Shown: positions 45,631 to 55,401, counted from the first letter of the stretch. The stretch is 64,000 nt of DNA from Klebsiella ornithinolytica NBRC 105727 = ATCC 31898 (GCF_001598295.1 NZ_BCYR01000003.1:62001-126000), one strand, 5' to 3'. Made by a program: numbers and translations. Notes: generated from the sequence alone by a model not told the origin.

Positions 45631-45671
45631 GAAGGATATTATCCCTGGTCAACTCAGGGATAATATCCTTC
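45631..45671. repeat. Perfect 17-bp inverted repeat, 7-nt loop
   Basis: GAAGGATATTATCCCTG pairs exactly with CAGGGATAATATCCTTC. It lies 17 bases beyond the ynfD stop and upstream of the ynfE/F gene. No T-run follows. It could end the ynfD transcript or serve as an operator for the reductase operon. Confidence 0.75.
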
Positions 45672-45687
45672 GAATGAAAATAAGAGG

Positions 45688-45951
45688 TTAACGGGCGTCG
45701 CTGTCTGAATCGGCGCTGCGGGTATAGGTAATTTTGAAGGTGTCGTTAGCACAGTGGCCGACAACCTGGGCACCGGGCTGATCGGGTTGATCGTTGGGCA
45801 CGATCGCTAAAGTAAAGCCTGAGGCCGGCACGCCGTTATTGACGATCTTTTGTTGAATATCGTTCTTCACGCGTTCGCAGGAATCGGGCGCGGCCAGCGC
45901 TGAGGTTGAACCCAGCAGCAGCGCGGCGCATAGCCAGAAAGAGCGTTTCAT
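45688..45951 (-). CDS. ynfD: DUF1161 periplasmic protein YnfD
   Basis: The 87-residue protein has a signal peptide (MKRSFWLCAALLLGSTSALA) and the DUF1161 body with two cysteines (APDSCERVKNDIQQKI; VVGHCANDTFKITY). It clearly matches E. coli YnfD. Two adjacent ATGs exist. I chose 45951, six bases after AAGGAG; 45954 is the alternative. The function is unknown. Confidence 0.92.
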   Translation of the reverse strand: MKRSFWLCAALLLGSTSALAAPDSCERVKNDIQQKIVNNGVPASGFTLAIVPNDQPDQPGAQVVGHCANDTFKITYTRSADSDSDAR

Positions 45952-46053
45952 CATAGACTCCTTATTAATGTTATCCAGATTTAAGCATAGCAGAACTGGT
46001 GTAAACAATTGTATTTGCTAATATGATTGCAATGTATACAAAAGGGATTCGGC

Positions 46054-46764
46054 GTGAAAAAACGGTTATTGCTGATATCGGCGGTGATGGTGCTCAGCGC
46101 CTGCGATGCGCAGAAGAAGCCAGAAGCATTTACGCCGGAAATGGCGAGTTTTTCCAATGAGTTCGAGTTCGATCCGCTGCGTGGTCCGGTGAAAGATTTT
46201 AGCCAGACGCTGCTCGACGAACACGATGAGGTGGTAAAACGGGTGAGCGCGAGCCTCTCGAGGGAGGGCTGTTTTGATCTGCTGGACCTGGAGGACCGGG
46301 AAAATAATACCGGCGCGACGCTGATGCTGGATGCCAACTTCTATCTTGACGCCCGCACCCGTGAGAAACGCCTGCGCCTGCAGGGAAAATGCCAGCTCGC
46401 GGAACTGCCGTCGGCCGGCATTATCTGGGAGACGGATGATAACGGCTTTGTGGTGGCCGCGCGTGGCAAAGAGACGACTGCCACCTATCAGTATGACAGC
46501 GAAGGTTATCCGACCGGTAAAACCACCGTGGCGAAAAATGAGCGTTTTACGGTGATCTCCACGCCGGCGAAGGATCCACGTAAAAAGCTGGACTACACGG
46601 CGACCAGCACCTTCAACGATCGTCAGTTGGGGAACGTGCGTCAAACCTGTGACTACGATAGCCACGATAATCCGGTTGATTGCCAGCTGCAGGTGGTCGA
46701 TGAAAGCGTCCAGCCGCCGCTGACCCGTCGTTATACCATCAAAAACAGTATCGAATACTACTGA
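46054..46764 (+). CDS. ynfC: Lipoprotein YnfC (UPF0257 family)
   Basis: The 236-residue lipoprotein is read from a GTG at 46054 ([17 protein letters not shown]), preceded by AAGGGA. The lipobox is LSAC with Cys at about residue 18. It matches E. coli YnfC throughout ([36 protein letters not shown]). An upstream ATG at 46027 would spoil the signal peptide. The function is unknown. The stop overlaps speG on the other strand by 7 bases. Confidence 0.92.
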   Translation: MKKRLLLISAVMVLSACDAQKKPEAFTPEMASFSNEFEFDPLRGPVKDFSQTLLDEHDEVVKRVSASLSREGCFDLLDLEDRENNTGATLMLDANFYLDARTREKRLRLQGKCQLAELPSAGIIWETDDNGFVVAARGKETTATYQYDSEGYPTGKTTVAKNERFTVISTPAKDPRKKLDYTATSTFNDRQLGNVRQTCDYDSHDNPVDCQLQVVDESVQPPLTRRYTIKNSIEYY

Positions 46765-47318
46765 GCCGTGGGCTTCAGCAGCGACTGTCCCTGAGTGCGG
46801 TGTTCGCTAATATACTGGTGCTGGAACAGGCACATACGAATGGTGTTGCGGTATTCGCCGTTGATGAAAAATTCATGAATCAGCTCCCCCTCTACCATAA
46901 ACCCAAGCTTGCGGTAGATGTGGATGGCTTTTTCATTTTCGCTGTCGACGATGAGATACAGTTTATACAGATTGAGAACGGTAAAACCGTAGTCCATCGC
47001 CAGCTTCGCGGCGCGCGTCGCCAGACCTTTTCCCTGATAATCCGGTGAAATGATGATTTGAAATTCGGCGCGGCGATGGACGTGGTTGATCTCAACCAGT
47101 TCCACCAGCCCGGCTTTTTCACCATTACATTCGATAACAAACCGGCGTTCGCTCTGATCGTGAATGTGTTTATCGTAAAGGTCGGAGAGCTCAACAAAAG
47201 CTTCGTAGGGCTCTTCGAACCAGTAGCGCATCACGCTGGCATTGTTATCGAGCTGGTGGACAAAACGTAAGTCTTCACGCTCGAGCGGACGAAGTTTGAT
47301 TGAGTATGCGTCGGTCAT
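46758..47318 (-). CDS. speG: Spermidine N1-acetyltransferase SpeG
   Basis: The 186-residue GNAT enzyme acetylates spermidine and spermine. It is nearly identical to E. coli SpeG in length and sequence, including [22 protein letters not shown] (acetyl-CoA site) and the acidic polyamine site region [26 protein letters not shown]. With mdtJI it forms the cell's answer to polyamine excess. It is convergent with ynfC. Confidence 0.95.
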   Translation of the reverse strand: MTDAYSIKLRPLEREDLRFVHQLDNNASVMRYWFEEPYEAFVELSDLYDKHIHDQSERRFVIECNGEKAGLVELVEINHVHRRAEFQIIISPDYQGKGLATRAAKLAMDYGFTVLNLYKLYLIVDSENEKAIHIYRKLGFMVEGELIHEFFINGEYRNTIRMCLFQHQYISEHRTQGQSLLKPTAQ

Positions 47319-47379
47319 GGCTGTTCCTGTCGATAAAAGCTAAATATCGCGCCCGCGGGCGCCATGGATGCGTGACGGA

Positions 47380-47721
47380 TTAAGGTGCAATAGCGCGACC
47401 GGTGCGGCGGTCGAGGCAGCGCAGGGTGTTCGGTTCCCAGTACGCGTTGACGTTCGTGCTTTTCTGGCAGTTGTCCTGCGCATCAAAAGCGACGTCAGCC
47501 TTGTCCCACTCTTTTTCGGTGCGGGTGTTGACCTTGTGACGCAAAGAGCGGGTGTCGTTCCACTGCTCTTTTTCCATGGCGGCCTGCTGGCGGCTTTGTG
47601 CGCTATCGCCGGATTCAATCACCAGCTTGCTGGTTTGCGCGAAAGACGATGCGGTAAAGAGTACGGCGCTCAGCGCCAGCATAGCCGTCAGGCAGTAACG
47701 TGTGTTCTGTGTCATTTTCAT
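47380..47721 (-). CDS. ynfB: DUF1283 periplasmic protein YnfB
   Basis: The 113-residue protein has a signal peptide ending near SSFA and a conserved body ([45 protein letters not shown]) matching E. coli YnfB, which is also 113 residues. ATG 47721 was chosen for that length. The earlier in-frame start at 47808 is not supported. The function is unknown. Confidence 0.92.
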   Translation of the reverse strand: MKMTQNTRYCLTAMLALSAVLFTASSFAQTSKLVIESGDSAQSRQQAAMEKEQWNDTRSLRHKVNTRTEKEWDKADVAFDAQDNCQKSTNVNAYWEPNTLRCLDRRTGRAIAP

Positions 47722-47875
47722 CACGATTTCCTTTGAGTGATAAAAAGGGGAAGCCCCTGCAATCTGCAGGCAGTTTACTACATCTCTTTTCGCCGGCATA
47801 CCCGACAAAAGAGTGTGGAAGAGGCAGATTATTGCGTAAAATGGGCCAACAACCTGCTCTCTTTACGTGTCTTTA

Positions 47876-48202
47876 ATGTTCAAAACAACGCTGCTTTTCT
47901 TCGCCACCGCGCTCTGTGAAATTCTCGGATGTTATTTACCCTGGCTATGGTTAAAACGCGGCGCAACGCCGCTGCTGTTAATTCCGGCAGGTCTGGCGCT
48001 GATGATGTTTGTCTGGTTGCTGACGCTGCATCCAGCAGCAAGCGGGCGGGTTTATGCCGCTTACGGCGGCGTGTATGTCTGCACCGCGCTGCTGTGGCTG
48101 CGTTTTGTCGATGGCGTTAAGCTTAGCCATTATGACTGGGCAGGGGCGCTGATTGCGCTGTGCGGCATGTTGATTATTGTCGCTGGCTGGGGACGCGCTT
48201 AA
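47876..48202 (+). CDS. ynfA: Inner membrane protein YnfA (UPF0060, SMR-like)
   Basis: The 108-residue, four-TM protein matches E. coli YnfA ([41 protein letters not shown]). The UPF0060 family is related to small multidrug resistance exporters. ATG 47876 gives the standard length. In E. coli it borders rspA, and here the same sugar-acid locus follows, with an extra transporter in between. Confidence 0.93.
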   Translation: MFKTTLLFFATALCEILGCYLPWLWLKRGATPLLLIPAGLALMMFVWLLTLHPAASGRVYAAYGGVYVCTALLWLRFVDGVKLSHYDWAGALIALCGMLIIVAGWGRA

Positions 48203-48246
48203 CGCGCGTTCTTCTGTGATCGTTCACGCTAATTTTAACCTTTATT

Positions 48247-48260
48247 CTTGTATGGTAGTT
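48247..48260 (+). promoter_or_regulatory. Shared operator-like motif, copy 1
   Basis: CTTGTATGGTAGTT lies 53 bases before the ATG of the MFS gene. The 13-nt core CTTGTATGGTAGT recurs exactly at 49674 and 53505, in front of the other transcription units of this locus. Confidence 0.7.
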
Positions 48261-48313
48261 GGCTTGTTGTCTTACTGTTAAATGCATATCGTCAATTACA
48301 GTAAGGAACAACT

Positions 48314-49597
48314 ATGGCTATCCAGACTCTCGCCAGCCAGACTGGCGCCAAACCGGCTCGCATTCGCCGGGTACAGAATGTGACGCTGGTGCTTCTGTTT
48401 ATCGCTGGCATCGTCAATTTCCTCGATCGTTCGTCGTTAAGCGTCGCGGGAGAGGCTATTCGCGGTGATTTGGGGCTGAGTGCGACCGAGTTCGGTGTGC
48501 TGCTGTCGGCGTTTTCACTATCCTATGGTTTCGCTCAACTACCTTCAGGCATGCTGTTGGACCGCTTTGGCCCGCGCATTGTGCTCGGGGCCGGACTCAT
48601 CTTTTGGTCATTAATGCAGGCACTGACCGGGATGGTGAACTCATTCAGCCATTTTATTCTCCTGCGTATTGGTCTTGGCATTGGCGAAGCCCCGTTTATG
48701 CCCGCGGGCGTTAAATCGATCAACGACTGGTATGTTCAGAAAGAGCGCGGAACGGCCGTGGGGATCTTTAACTCATCGACGGTATTAGGGCAGGCGATTG
48801 CGCCGCCAGCGCTGGTGCTGATGCAGATTGCCTGGGGCTGGCGGACGATGTTCGTGGTTATTGGTCTGGCGGGTATTGTGGTGGGTCTGTGCTGGTATGC
48901 CTGGTATCGCAACCGGGCGCAGTTTGATCTGCAGCAGGATGAGCGGCTCTACCTTGCGGCGCCGGTGCAGGCGCGTCCGACGCTGAATTTTAGCGAGTGG
49001 CTGGGGCTGTTTAAACGCCGGACGACCTGGGGCATGATTCTGGGTTTTTCGGGCGTGAACTATACCGGCTGGCTGTATATTGCCTGGCTGCCGGGATACC
49101 TTCAGGCGCAGCAGGGACTCAGTCTTGCAAAAACGGGGTGGGTGGCGGCCATTCCTTTCCTGGCCGCTGCCGTTGGCATGTGGGTTAATGGTATTGTCGT
49201 CGATGCCCTGGCGCGCCGGGGATATGATCTGGCGAAGACACGCAAAACCGCGATTGTTGTTGGTCTGCTGCTTTCCGCGCTGGGCACGCTGCTGGTGGTG
49301 CAGTCCTCATCGCCGGCTCAGGCCGTGGCTTTTATCTCGATGGCGCTGTTCTGCGTTCATTTTGCCGGAACCTCGGCGTGGGGGCTGGTACAGGTGCTGG
49401 TCAGTGAGCAGAAAGTTGCCTCGGTGGCGGCGATTCAGAATTTCGGCAGTTTCGTTTTTGCCTCTTTTGCCCCGGTCGTTACCGGTTGGGTCGTCGACAC
49501 CACCCACTCATTCAATCTTGCGCTGGTCATTGCCGCCTGTGTGACTTTTACCGGCGCACTTTGCTACTTCTTCATTGTAAAAGACCCTATTCATTAG
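48314..49597 (+). CDS. ACS-family MFS sugar-acid transporter
   Basis: The 427-residue, 12-TM protein belongs to the anion:cation symporter group of MFS with ExuT, DgoT and LgoT. Family features are NFLDRSSLSVAGEAIRGDLGLS in TM1, LPSGMLLDRFGPR in loop 2-3, and GIGEAPFMPAGVKSINDWYVQKERG. It should import a hexonate or hexuronate with protons. Given RspA, RspB and YdfI next door, L-gulonate or D-mannonate is likely. E. coli K-12 has no transporter between ynfA and rspA. AAGGAA precedes the ATG. Confidence 0.9.
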   Translation: MAIQTLASQTGAKPARIRRVQNVTLVLLFIAGIVNFLDRSSLSVAGEAIRGDLGLSATEFGVLLSAFSLSYGFAQLPSGMLLDRFGPRIVLGAGLIFWSLMQALTGMVNSFSHFILLRIGLGIGEAPFMPAGVKSINDWYVQKERGTAVGIFNSSTVLGQAIAPPALVLMQIAWGWRTMFVVIGLAGIVVGLCWYAWYRNRAQFDLQQDERLYLAAPVQARPTLNFSEWLGLFKRRTTWGMILGFSGVNYTGWLYIAWLPGYLQAQQGLSLAKTGWVAAIPFLAAAVGMWVNGIVVDALARRGYDLAKTRKTAIVVGLLLSALGTLLVVQSSSPAQAVAFISMALFCVHFAGTSAWGLVQVLVSEQKVASVAAIQNFGSFVFASFAPVVTGWVVDTTHSFNLALVIAACVTFTGALCYFFIVKDPIH

Positions 49598-49603
49598 CCT
49601 ACA

Positions 49604-49626
49604 GAAGCGGCGCTCAGCGCCGCTTC
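49604..49626 (+). terminator. Hairpin between MFS gene and rspA
   Basis: GAAGCGGCGC-TCA-GCGCCGCTTC is a perfect 10-bp stem seven bases after the stop. No T-run follows, but the operator motif for rspA is only 48 bases on, so it separates two units. Confidence 0.6.
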
Positions 49627-49673
49627 ACCTCGTCTGAAGAATGTGACCGAACGCGTCTTTTTCTAATTTCATA

Positions 49674-49687
49674 CTTGTATGGTAGTA
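49674..49687 (+). promoter_or_regulatory. Shared operator-like motif, copy 2
   Basis: CTTGTATGGTAGTA lies 52 bases before the rspA ATG, almost the same distance as copy 1 from its gene. Confidence 0.7.
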
Positions 49688-49739
49688 GGTCTGATGCTTT
49701 AATTTTGATCACTTATCGTCAGGATGGAAGGAAACAGAG

Positions 49740-50954
49740 ATGAAGATCGTTGCCGCTGAAGTTTTCGTCACTTGCCCCGGACGTAACTTTGTCACCCTTA
49801 AAATTACCACCGATGACGGGGTTGTCGGGCTGGGGGATGCGACGCTGAACGGACGTGAGCTCTCCGTGGCATCGTATCTGCAGGATCATCTCTGTCCGCA
49901 GCTTATTGGCCGCGATGCGCACCGCATTGAAGACATCTGGCAGTTTTTCTACAAAGGAGCGTACTGGCGCCGTGGGCCGGTCACCATGTCGGCTATTTCT
50001 GCCGTCGATATGGCGCTGTGGGATATAAAAGCGAAAGCGGCGGGGATGCCTTTGTATCAGCTGTTGGGCGGTGCATCGCGAGAAGGCGTGATGGTTTACT
50101 GCCACACCACCGGGCACTCCATCGATGAAGTACTGGAGGACTATGCCCGCCACCAGGAGATGGGCTTTAAGGCCATTCGCGTGCAGTGCGGCGTTCCGGG
50201 TATGAAAACGACCTATGGAATGGCGAAGGGTAAAGGCCAGGCGTACGAGCCGGCGACCAAGGGCCAGTGGCCGGAAGAGCAGCTGTGGTCAACGGAGAAA
50301 TATCTGGATTTTACGCCGCAGCTGTTTGCCGCCGTGCGTGAAAAGTTTGGCTTTAACGAGCATCTGCTGCACGACATGCATCATCGGCTGACGCCCATTG
50401 AAGCGGCTCGCTTTGGTAAAAGCATCGAAGAGTATCGCCTGTTCTGGATGGAAGATCCTACCCCGGCAGAGAACCAGGCGTGCTTCCGCCTGATTCGCCA
50501 GCACACCGTGACGCCCATTGCCGTCGGTGAAGTCTTCAACAGCATCTGGGATTGCAAGCAGCTGATTGAAGAACAGCTGATCGACTATATCCGCACCACT
50601 ATCACCCATGCTGGCGGGATTACCGGCATGCGCCGCATTGCCGATTTTGCTTCGCTTTATCAGGTCCGTACCGGTTCGCACGGGCCATCCGATCTGTCGC
50701 CGATCTGCATGGCTGCGGCGCTTCATTTTGACCTGTGGGTGCCGAACTTCGGCGTCCAGGAATATATGGGTTATTCCGGGCAGATGCTGGAGGTTTTCCC
50801 ACACAGCTGGACCTTTGACAACGGCTATATGCATCCAGGAGAAAAGCCGGGGTTGGGTATCGAGTTTGATGAAAAACGGGCAGCAAAATACCCGTATGAG
50901 CCCGCCTGTCTGCCGGTAGCCAGACTGGACGACGGCACCTTATGGAACTGGTAA
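49740..50954 (+). CDS. rspA: Mannonate dehydratase-type enolase superfamily enzyme RspA
   Basis: The 404-residue protein is close to E. coli RspA along its whole length ([56 protein letters not shown]). It is an enolase-superfamily member of the ManD group. Such enzymes dehydrate D-mannonate, or D-gluconate, to 2-keto-3-deoxygluconate, in RspA's case with low efficiency. Metal-ligand carboxylates are expected at the Asp/Glu of DMHH, WMEDP and AVGEV. It begins a unit with rspB (10 bases apart) and ydfJ. Confidence 0.94.
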   Translation: MKIVAAEVFVTCPGRNFVTLKITTDDGVVGLGDATLNGRELSVASYLQDHLCPQLIGRDAHRIEDIWQFFYKGAYWRRGPVTMSAISAVDMALWDIKAKAAGMPLYQLLGGASREGVMVYCHTTGHSIDEVLEDYARHQEMGFKAIRVQCGVPGMKTTYGMAKGKGQAYEPATKGQWPEEQLWSTEKYLDFTPQLFAAVREKFGFNEHLLHDMHHRLTPIEAARFGKSIEEYRLFWMEDPTPAENQACFRLIRQHTVTPIAVGEVFNSIWDCKQLIEEQLIDYIRTTITHAGGITGMRRIADFASLYQVRTGSHGPSDLSPICMAAALHFDLWVPNFGVQEYMGYSGQMLEVFPHSWTFDNGYMHPGEKPGLGIEFDEKRAAKYPYEPACLPVARLDDGTLWNW

Positions 50955-50964
50955 GGAGATAAAA

Positions 50965-51978
50965 ATGAAAAGCATCGTGATACGACAACCCAATGAGCTG
51001 AAGGTGGAAGAGAGAGACAGGCCGGAACCTGCACCTGGAGAAGTGCGGGTAAAAGTTAAGCTGGCGGGGATTTGCGGTTCCGATAGCCATATCTACCGCG
51101 GGCATAATCCTTTTGCTCAATACCCTCGCGTTATTGGCCATGAATTCTACGGCATCATCGATGCCGTTGGCGATGGGGTGCTGGACAGGAAGGTCGGCCA
51201 GCGGGTGAGCGTTGACCCGGTGATTAGCTGTGGTCATTGCTATCCGTGCTCAGTGGGCAAACCCAACGTCTGCACTTCTCTGGTGGTTCTGGGGGTCCAC
51301 CGGGATGGCGGTTTTAGCGAATATGTGGTTGTGCCTGCTCAAAATTGCTGGTTAGTGCCGGATACGGTACCCGATCGGCACGCGGTGATGGTTGAGCCTT
51401 TCACCATTGCTGCCAACGTCACCGGACAGGTTAAACCGACGGCGCAGGACATCGCGCTGGTATTCGGCGCCGGGCCGATGGGCTTAACTACGATTCAGGT
51501 GCTGAAGCGGGTCTATCGGGTTAAGCAAGTGATTGTGACTGACCAGATCGACGAACGCCTGCAAATGGCGAAGCGCAATGGTGCCGACTGGACGATCAAC
51601 AACGGTCAAACGTCATTAGCGGAATGCCTGCAGGATAAAGGCATTAAACCGACGCTGATTATTGATGCGGCCTGTCATCCGTCAATTTTTCAGGAGGCCG
51701 TGACGCTGGCCTCTCCGGCGGCCAGAATTGTGCTCATGGGATTCTCAACGGAACCCTCGCAGGTTGCCCAGCAGGGTATTACCGGTAAAGAACTGTCTAT
51801 ATTTTCATCGCGGCTGAATGCGCATAAATTCCCCATTGTATTGGCGTGGTTAGAGCAAGGGTTAATTGATCCTGAAACTCTCATTACTCATGTTTTTGAC
51901 TATCAGAATATTATCGACGCTATCGAAACTTTTGAAAAAGACAGAAAGAGCTGTTGTAAGGTTTTACTGACCTTTTGA
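50965..51978 (+). CDS. rspB: Zinc-type sugar-acid dehydrogenase RspB
   Basis: The 337-residue medium-chain zinc dehydrogenase matches E. coli RspB. Catalytic zinc ligands are the Cys in LAGICGSDSHIYRG and the His-Glu in VIGHEFYG. Structural zinc cysteines are in SCGHCYPCSVGKPNVC. The NAD(P) loop is VFGAGPMGL. Homologues in similar loci oxidise L-gulonate at C5 to D-fructuronate. It starts 10 bases after rspA with AAGGAG before the ATG. Confidence 0.92.
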   Translation: MKSIVIRQPNELKVEERDRPEPAPGEVRVKVKLAGICGSDSHIYRGHNPFAQYPRVIGHEFYGIIDAVGDGVLDRKVGQRVSVDPVISCGHCYPCSVGKPNVCTSLVVLGVHRDGGFSEYVVVPAQNCWLVPDTVPDRHAVMVEPFTIAANVTGQVKPTAQDIALVFGAGPMGLTTIQVLKRVYRVKQVIVTDQIDERLQMAKRNGADWTINNGQTSLAECLQDKGIKPTLIIDAACHPSIFQEAVTLASPAARIVLMGFSTEPSQVAQQGITGKELSIFSSRLNAHKFPIVLAWLEQGLIDPETLITHVFDYQNIIDAIETFEKDRKSCCKVLLTF

Positions 51979-52024
51979 CTCTAATAATAAATGCAGGCTC
52001 GACTTCTAACAATTAGAGAAAATA

Positions 52025-53404
52025 ATGATGACTACAGTAAATAATGAGAGAACAACGGCCGATCTCATCCGTGCGGCTGTGTCTGGGTGGTTAGGGACCG
52101 CTCTGGAGTTTATGGACTTTCAACTCTATTCTTTAGGGGCTGCGCTGGTTTTTCATGAAATCTTTTTTCCTGAGCAATCAGCCGCAATGGCGCTTATTCT
52201 GGCGATGGGGACCTATGGCGCGGGATATATTGCGCGAATAGTCGGTGCTTTTATCTTTGGCCGGATGGGTGACAAAATCGGACGTAAACGCGTTCTCTTT
52301 ATCACTATTACGATGATGGGCATTTGTACCACCCTGATTGGGGTGTTGCCTACCTATGCGCAGGTTGGCATTTTTGCGCCAGTGTTACTGGTGACTTTAC
52401 GTATTGTCCAGGGGCTGGGCGCCGGGGCTGAAATCTCCGGAGCAGGTACCATGTTGGCCGAATATGCGCCGAAGGGGAAACGCGGCATCATTTCGTCGCT
52501 GGTCGCAATGGGGACCAACTGCGGCACGCTGAGCGCAACCGCTATCTGGGCGATAATGTTTTTCCTGCTTGACCGGGAGGAGCTGGTGGCATGGGGATGG
52601 CGAATCCCGTTCCTTGCCAGCGCCGTGGTGATGATATTCGCTATCTGGCTGCGGCTGAACCTTAAAGAAAGTCCGGTATTTGAACAGGTCAACGAGGGAG
52701 GCGAGCTGCAAACCGGCGCGGCGGAGCGGGAGACTACTTTTGGCGCGATGCTGAAAAGTAAATCCTTCTGGCTGGCAACCGGGTTACGTTTCGGTCAGGC
52801 GGGTAACTCAGGTTTATTGCAGACGTTCCTGGCCGGCTATTTGGTACAGACCTTATTATTTGATAAAGCTATTCCAACCGATGCTTTAATGATTAGTTCC
52901 GGCATCGGTTTTATCACCATCCCTCTCCTCGGGTGGTTATCCGATAAAATCGGTCGCCGTGTCCCTTATATTATCGTGAATATCACCGCCATTATACTGG
53001 CCTATCCGATGGTCTCGATCATTGTTGATAAGAGCTACAGCGTCGGCGCAATTATGGCGTCGTTGATTGTCATCCATAATATTGCTGTGCTGGGTCTGTT
53101 TGCGCTTGAAAATATCACCATGGCGGAAATTTTCGGTTCGCGTAACCGCTTTACGCGAATGGCGATTTCAAAAGAAACCGGTGGTTTAGTTGCCGTAGGC
53201 TTTGGTCCGGTACTGGCCGGTATTTTCTGTAATATGACGGAGTCATGGTGGCCGATCGTTGCCATGCTTATCTGCTACTCGTCTATTGGCTTGCTCTCCG
53301 CTCTCCTTATGCCAGAAGTGCGGGACCGCGATCTCAGCTTGCTGGACGATGCGGCAGACGCCGTTCCTCAACATCGCGAGGTGAGAAGCGGTCAGTTAAC
53401 CTGA
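52025..53404 (+). CDS. ydfJ: MFS transporter YdfJ (metabolite:H+ symporter)
   Basis: The 459-residue MFS protein of the MHS/sugar-porter-like group aligns with E. coli YdfJ (EFMDFQLYSLGAALVFHEIFFPE; GAGAEISGAGTMLAEYAPKGKRG). In E. coli K-12 the gene lacks its 5' part at the edge of prophage Qin. Here the N-terminus (TTADLIRAAVSGWLGTALEF) is intact and the gene sits 46 bases after rspB. It probably imports the same or a related sugar acid. Two ATGs (52025, 52028) are possible. Confidence 0.92.
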   Translation: MMTTVNNERTTADLIRAAVSGWLGTALEFMDFQLYSLGAALVFHEIFFPEQSAAMALILAMGTYGAGYIARIVGAFIFGRMGDKIGRKRVLFITITMMGICTTLIGVLPTYAQVGIFAPVLLVTLRIVQGLGAGAEISGAGTMLAEYAPKGKRGIISSLVAMGTNCGTLSATAIWAIMFFLLDREELVAWGWRIPFLASAVVMIFAIWLRLNLKESPVFEQVNEGGELQTGAAERETTFGAMLKSKSFWLATGLRFGQAGNSGLLQTFLAGYLVQTLLFDKAIPTDALMISSGIGFITIPLLGWLSDKIGRRVPYIIVNITAIILAYPMVSIIVDKSYSVGAIMASLIVIHNIAVLGLFALENITMAEIFGSRNRFTRMAISKETGGLVAVGFGPVLAGIFCNMTESWWPIVAMLICYSSIGLLSALLMPEVRDRDLSLLDDAADAVPQHREVRSGQLT

Positions 53405-53431
53405 ACCGTTGACAGACCGACGTGCAAACTG

Positions 53432-53455
53432 GCCGGGTGCGGAACCCGGCTTTTT
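53432..53455 (+). terminator. Terminator of the rspAB-ydfJ unit
   Basis: GCCGGGT pairs with ACCCGGC around a short loop, followed by five T's, 28 bases after the ydfJ stop. Confidence 0.85.
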
Positions 53456-53504
53456 ATTTCCTCTATTCACCCGTAGTGAAACAGACTGTGAATGGCAAAA
53501 TCTT

Positions 53505-53518
53505 CTTGTATGGTAGTT
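53505..53518 (+). promoter_or_regulatory. Shared operator-like motif, copy 3
   Basis: CTTGTATGGTAGTT lies 103 bases before the ydfI ATG. It is identical over 14 bases to copy 1. Confidence 0.7.
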
Positions 53519-53621
53519 GATGGAAATCAAAGATGTCATACCAATTGCATGAGATGGTTTACCTCACAGAGGCATTCTCCTCGAGAATGGTTGATTAGTA
53601 ATCATAAAAATGAGAGTCACC

Positions 53622-55085
53622 ATGGAAAACACGCTTTTAACAGCCAAGGCAACGCTTCCTTCCTACGATCGCAGCAAACTGGTTTCGCGCATTGTCCATC
53701 TCGGTTTTGGCGCATTCCATCGCGCGCACCAGGCGGTCTATGCCGATATTCTGGCGGCAGAACAGGGCAGCGATTGGGGCTACACCGAAGTTAACCTGAT
53801 TGGCGGCGAGCAGCAGATTGCCGATCTGCAGAAACAGGATCTCCTGTATACCGTTGCCGAAATGTCGGCGGATGCCTGGACGGCCCGCGTGGTCGGCGTG
53901 GTTAAACAAGCCATGCATGCAGAGGTCGATGGCCTTGAGAGTGTGCTGGCGAAGATGTGTGAGCCTCAGGTGGCCATTGTATCCCTGACGATTACCGAAA
54001 AAGGCTATTGCCACTCGCCGTCCACCGGCGAGATACAGCTGGAGCATCCGCTGATCGCGGCGGATATTCTGAATCCGCACCAGCCGAAATCTGCGCCGGG
54101 CGTTATCGTTGAAGCCCTGGCGCGGCGCAAAGCTGCAGGCTTGCCGGCATTCAGCGTGATGTCCTGCGATAATATGCCGGAGAACGGTCATGTCACGCGC
54201 AATGTGGTTTGTGCCCTGGCGCGCGCAATTGACGGCGATCTCGCCGACTGGATTGCGCAACAGGTGACCTTCCCGTCGACGATGGTTGATCGCATTGTGC
54301 CGGCGGTGACGGCCGACACGCTGGATAAAATTGAGCAGTTGACCGGTGTGCGCGATCCGGCGGGCGTTGCCTGTGAGCCGTTCCGTCAGTGGGTCATTGA
54401 AGACAACTTTGTGGCGGGTCGCCCGGCGTGGGAACTCGCGGGGGCCGAACTGGTCGCTGACGTCGTACCTTTTGAAGAGATGAAACTGCGTATGCTCAAC
54501 GGCAGCCACTCTTTCCTCGCCTATCTGGGATATCTGGCCGGCTATCAGCATATCAATGACTGTATGCAGGATCAGAATTACCGCCGCGCGGCGCGCAGCT
54601 TAATGCTCAGCGAACAGGCGCCGACGTTGAAAGTCCAGGGCGTTGATCTGGAACGTTACGCCGGGCTTCTCATCGACCGTTACAGCAACCCGGCACTGAA
54701 GCACCGCACCTGGCAGATTGCGATGGACGGCAGCCAGAAACTGCCGCAGCGGATGCTGGATTCCGTGCGCTGGCATCTCGCGCAGCACACCGACTTCAGC
54801 CTGCTGGCGATGGGGATCGCGGGCTGGATGTGCTATGTCGGCGGCGTTGATGAGCAGGGACAGGCGATTGAGATCTGCGATCCGCTGCTGCCGGTGATTC
54901 AGCAGGCGGTCCAGAACAGCGCTGAGGGGCCGGAACGGGTGAAAGCGTTGCTGGGTATCGAAGCCATCTTTGGCCGCGATTTGCCGCAGAACGGTCGTTT
55001 TGTCGATGCCGTAACGAGCGCCTGGCTGTCGTTGAAAGCGCGGGGCGCGAAGGCGACCGTTGCGGCCTGGGCCCAGACTCACTAG
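53622..55085 (+). CDS. ydfI: Mannitol dehydrogenase-family D-mannonate oxidoreductase YdfI
   Basis: The 487-residue long-chain dehydrogenase of the UxuB/MtlD family matches E. coli YdfI. It has the nucleotide-binding start [21 protein letters not shown], the CDNMPENGH segment and the catalytic Lys region [19 protein letters not shown]. It should interconvert D-fructuronate and D-mannonate with NAD(H). I chose ATG 53622 (MENTLLTA), six bases after GAGAG; the ATG at 53610 would add four residues. It has its own operator copy and a strong terminator. Confidence 0.92.
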   Translation: MENTLLTAKATLPSYDRSKLVSRIVHLGFGAFHRAHQAVYADILAAEQGSDWGYTEVNLIGGEQQIADLQKQDLLYTVAEMSADAWTARVVGVVKQAMHAEVDGLESVLAKMCEPQVAIVSLTITEKGYCHSPSTGEIQLEHPLIAADILNPHQPKSAPGVIVEALARRKAAGLPAFSVMSCDNMPENGHVTRNVVCALARAIDGDLADWIAQQVTFPSTMVDRIVPAVTADTLDKIEQLTGVRDPAGVACEPFRQWVIEDNFVAGRPAWELAGAELVADVVPFEEMKLRMLNGSHSFLAYLGYLAGYQHINDCMQDQNYRRAARSLMLSEQAPTLKVQGVDLERYAGLLIDRYSNPALKHRTWQIAMDGSQKLPQRMLDSVRWHLAQHTDFSLLAMGIAGWMCYVGGVDEQGQAIEICDPLLPVIQQAVQNSAEGPERVKALLGIEAIFGRDLPQNGRFVDAVTSAWLSLKARGAKATVAAWAQTH

Positions 55086-55119
55086 CGGCACCCGTCCCGC
55101 TCGACCTTGTGGAACAATA

Positions 55120-55150
55120 TTAAGACACCCATCCGGGTGTCTTAATTTTT
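55120..55150 (+). terminator. Rho-independent terminator of ydfI
   Basis: TTAAGACACCC-ATCC-GGGTGTCTTAA is a perfect 11-bp stem followed by TTTTT. Confidence 0.92.
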
Positions 55151-55401
55151 GCAATCACGTTCGTTAACATCCTGGCAGGGCGTTTTCTTCGGCGGTAAAA
55201 ATATTTATTGTGGCTTTTATACAAATATTGATCGAGAACATTGAATATACATAACTTTAGCTATCCAGAGCTAACTATATATAATTGATGTTTATTTTAA
55301 TGAATATGCCAGATTACAGGGTTATTAGTTGTGTGGGACTGAAAATAAATATGTCATGATGTGCGCAGTGAAATTAAGTACTTCGGAAAAAGGAGCCGCA
55401 T
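55151..55401. promoter_or_regulatory. AT-rich promoter region of uspG
   Basis: This 250-base AT-rich gap has no gene. It holds the uspG promoter and AAGGAG before its ATG. No copy of the CTTGTATGGTAGT motif is present. Confidence 0.4.
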
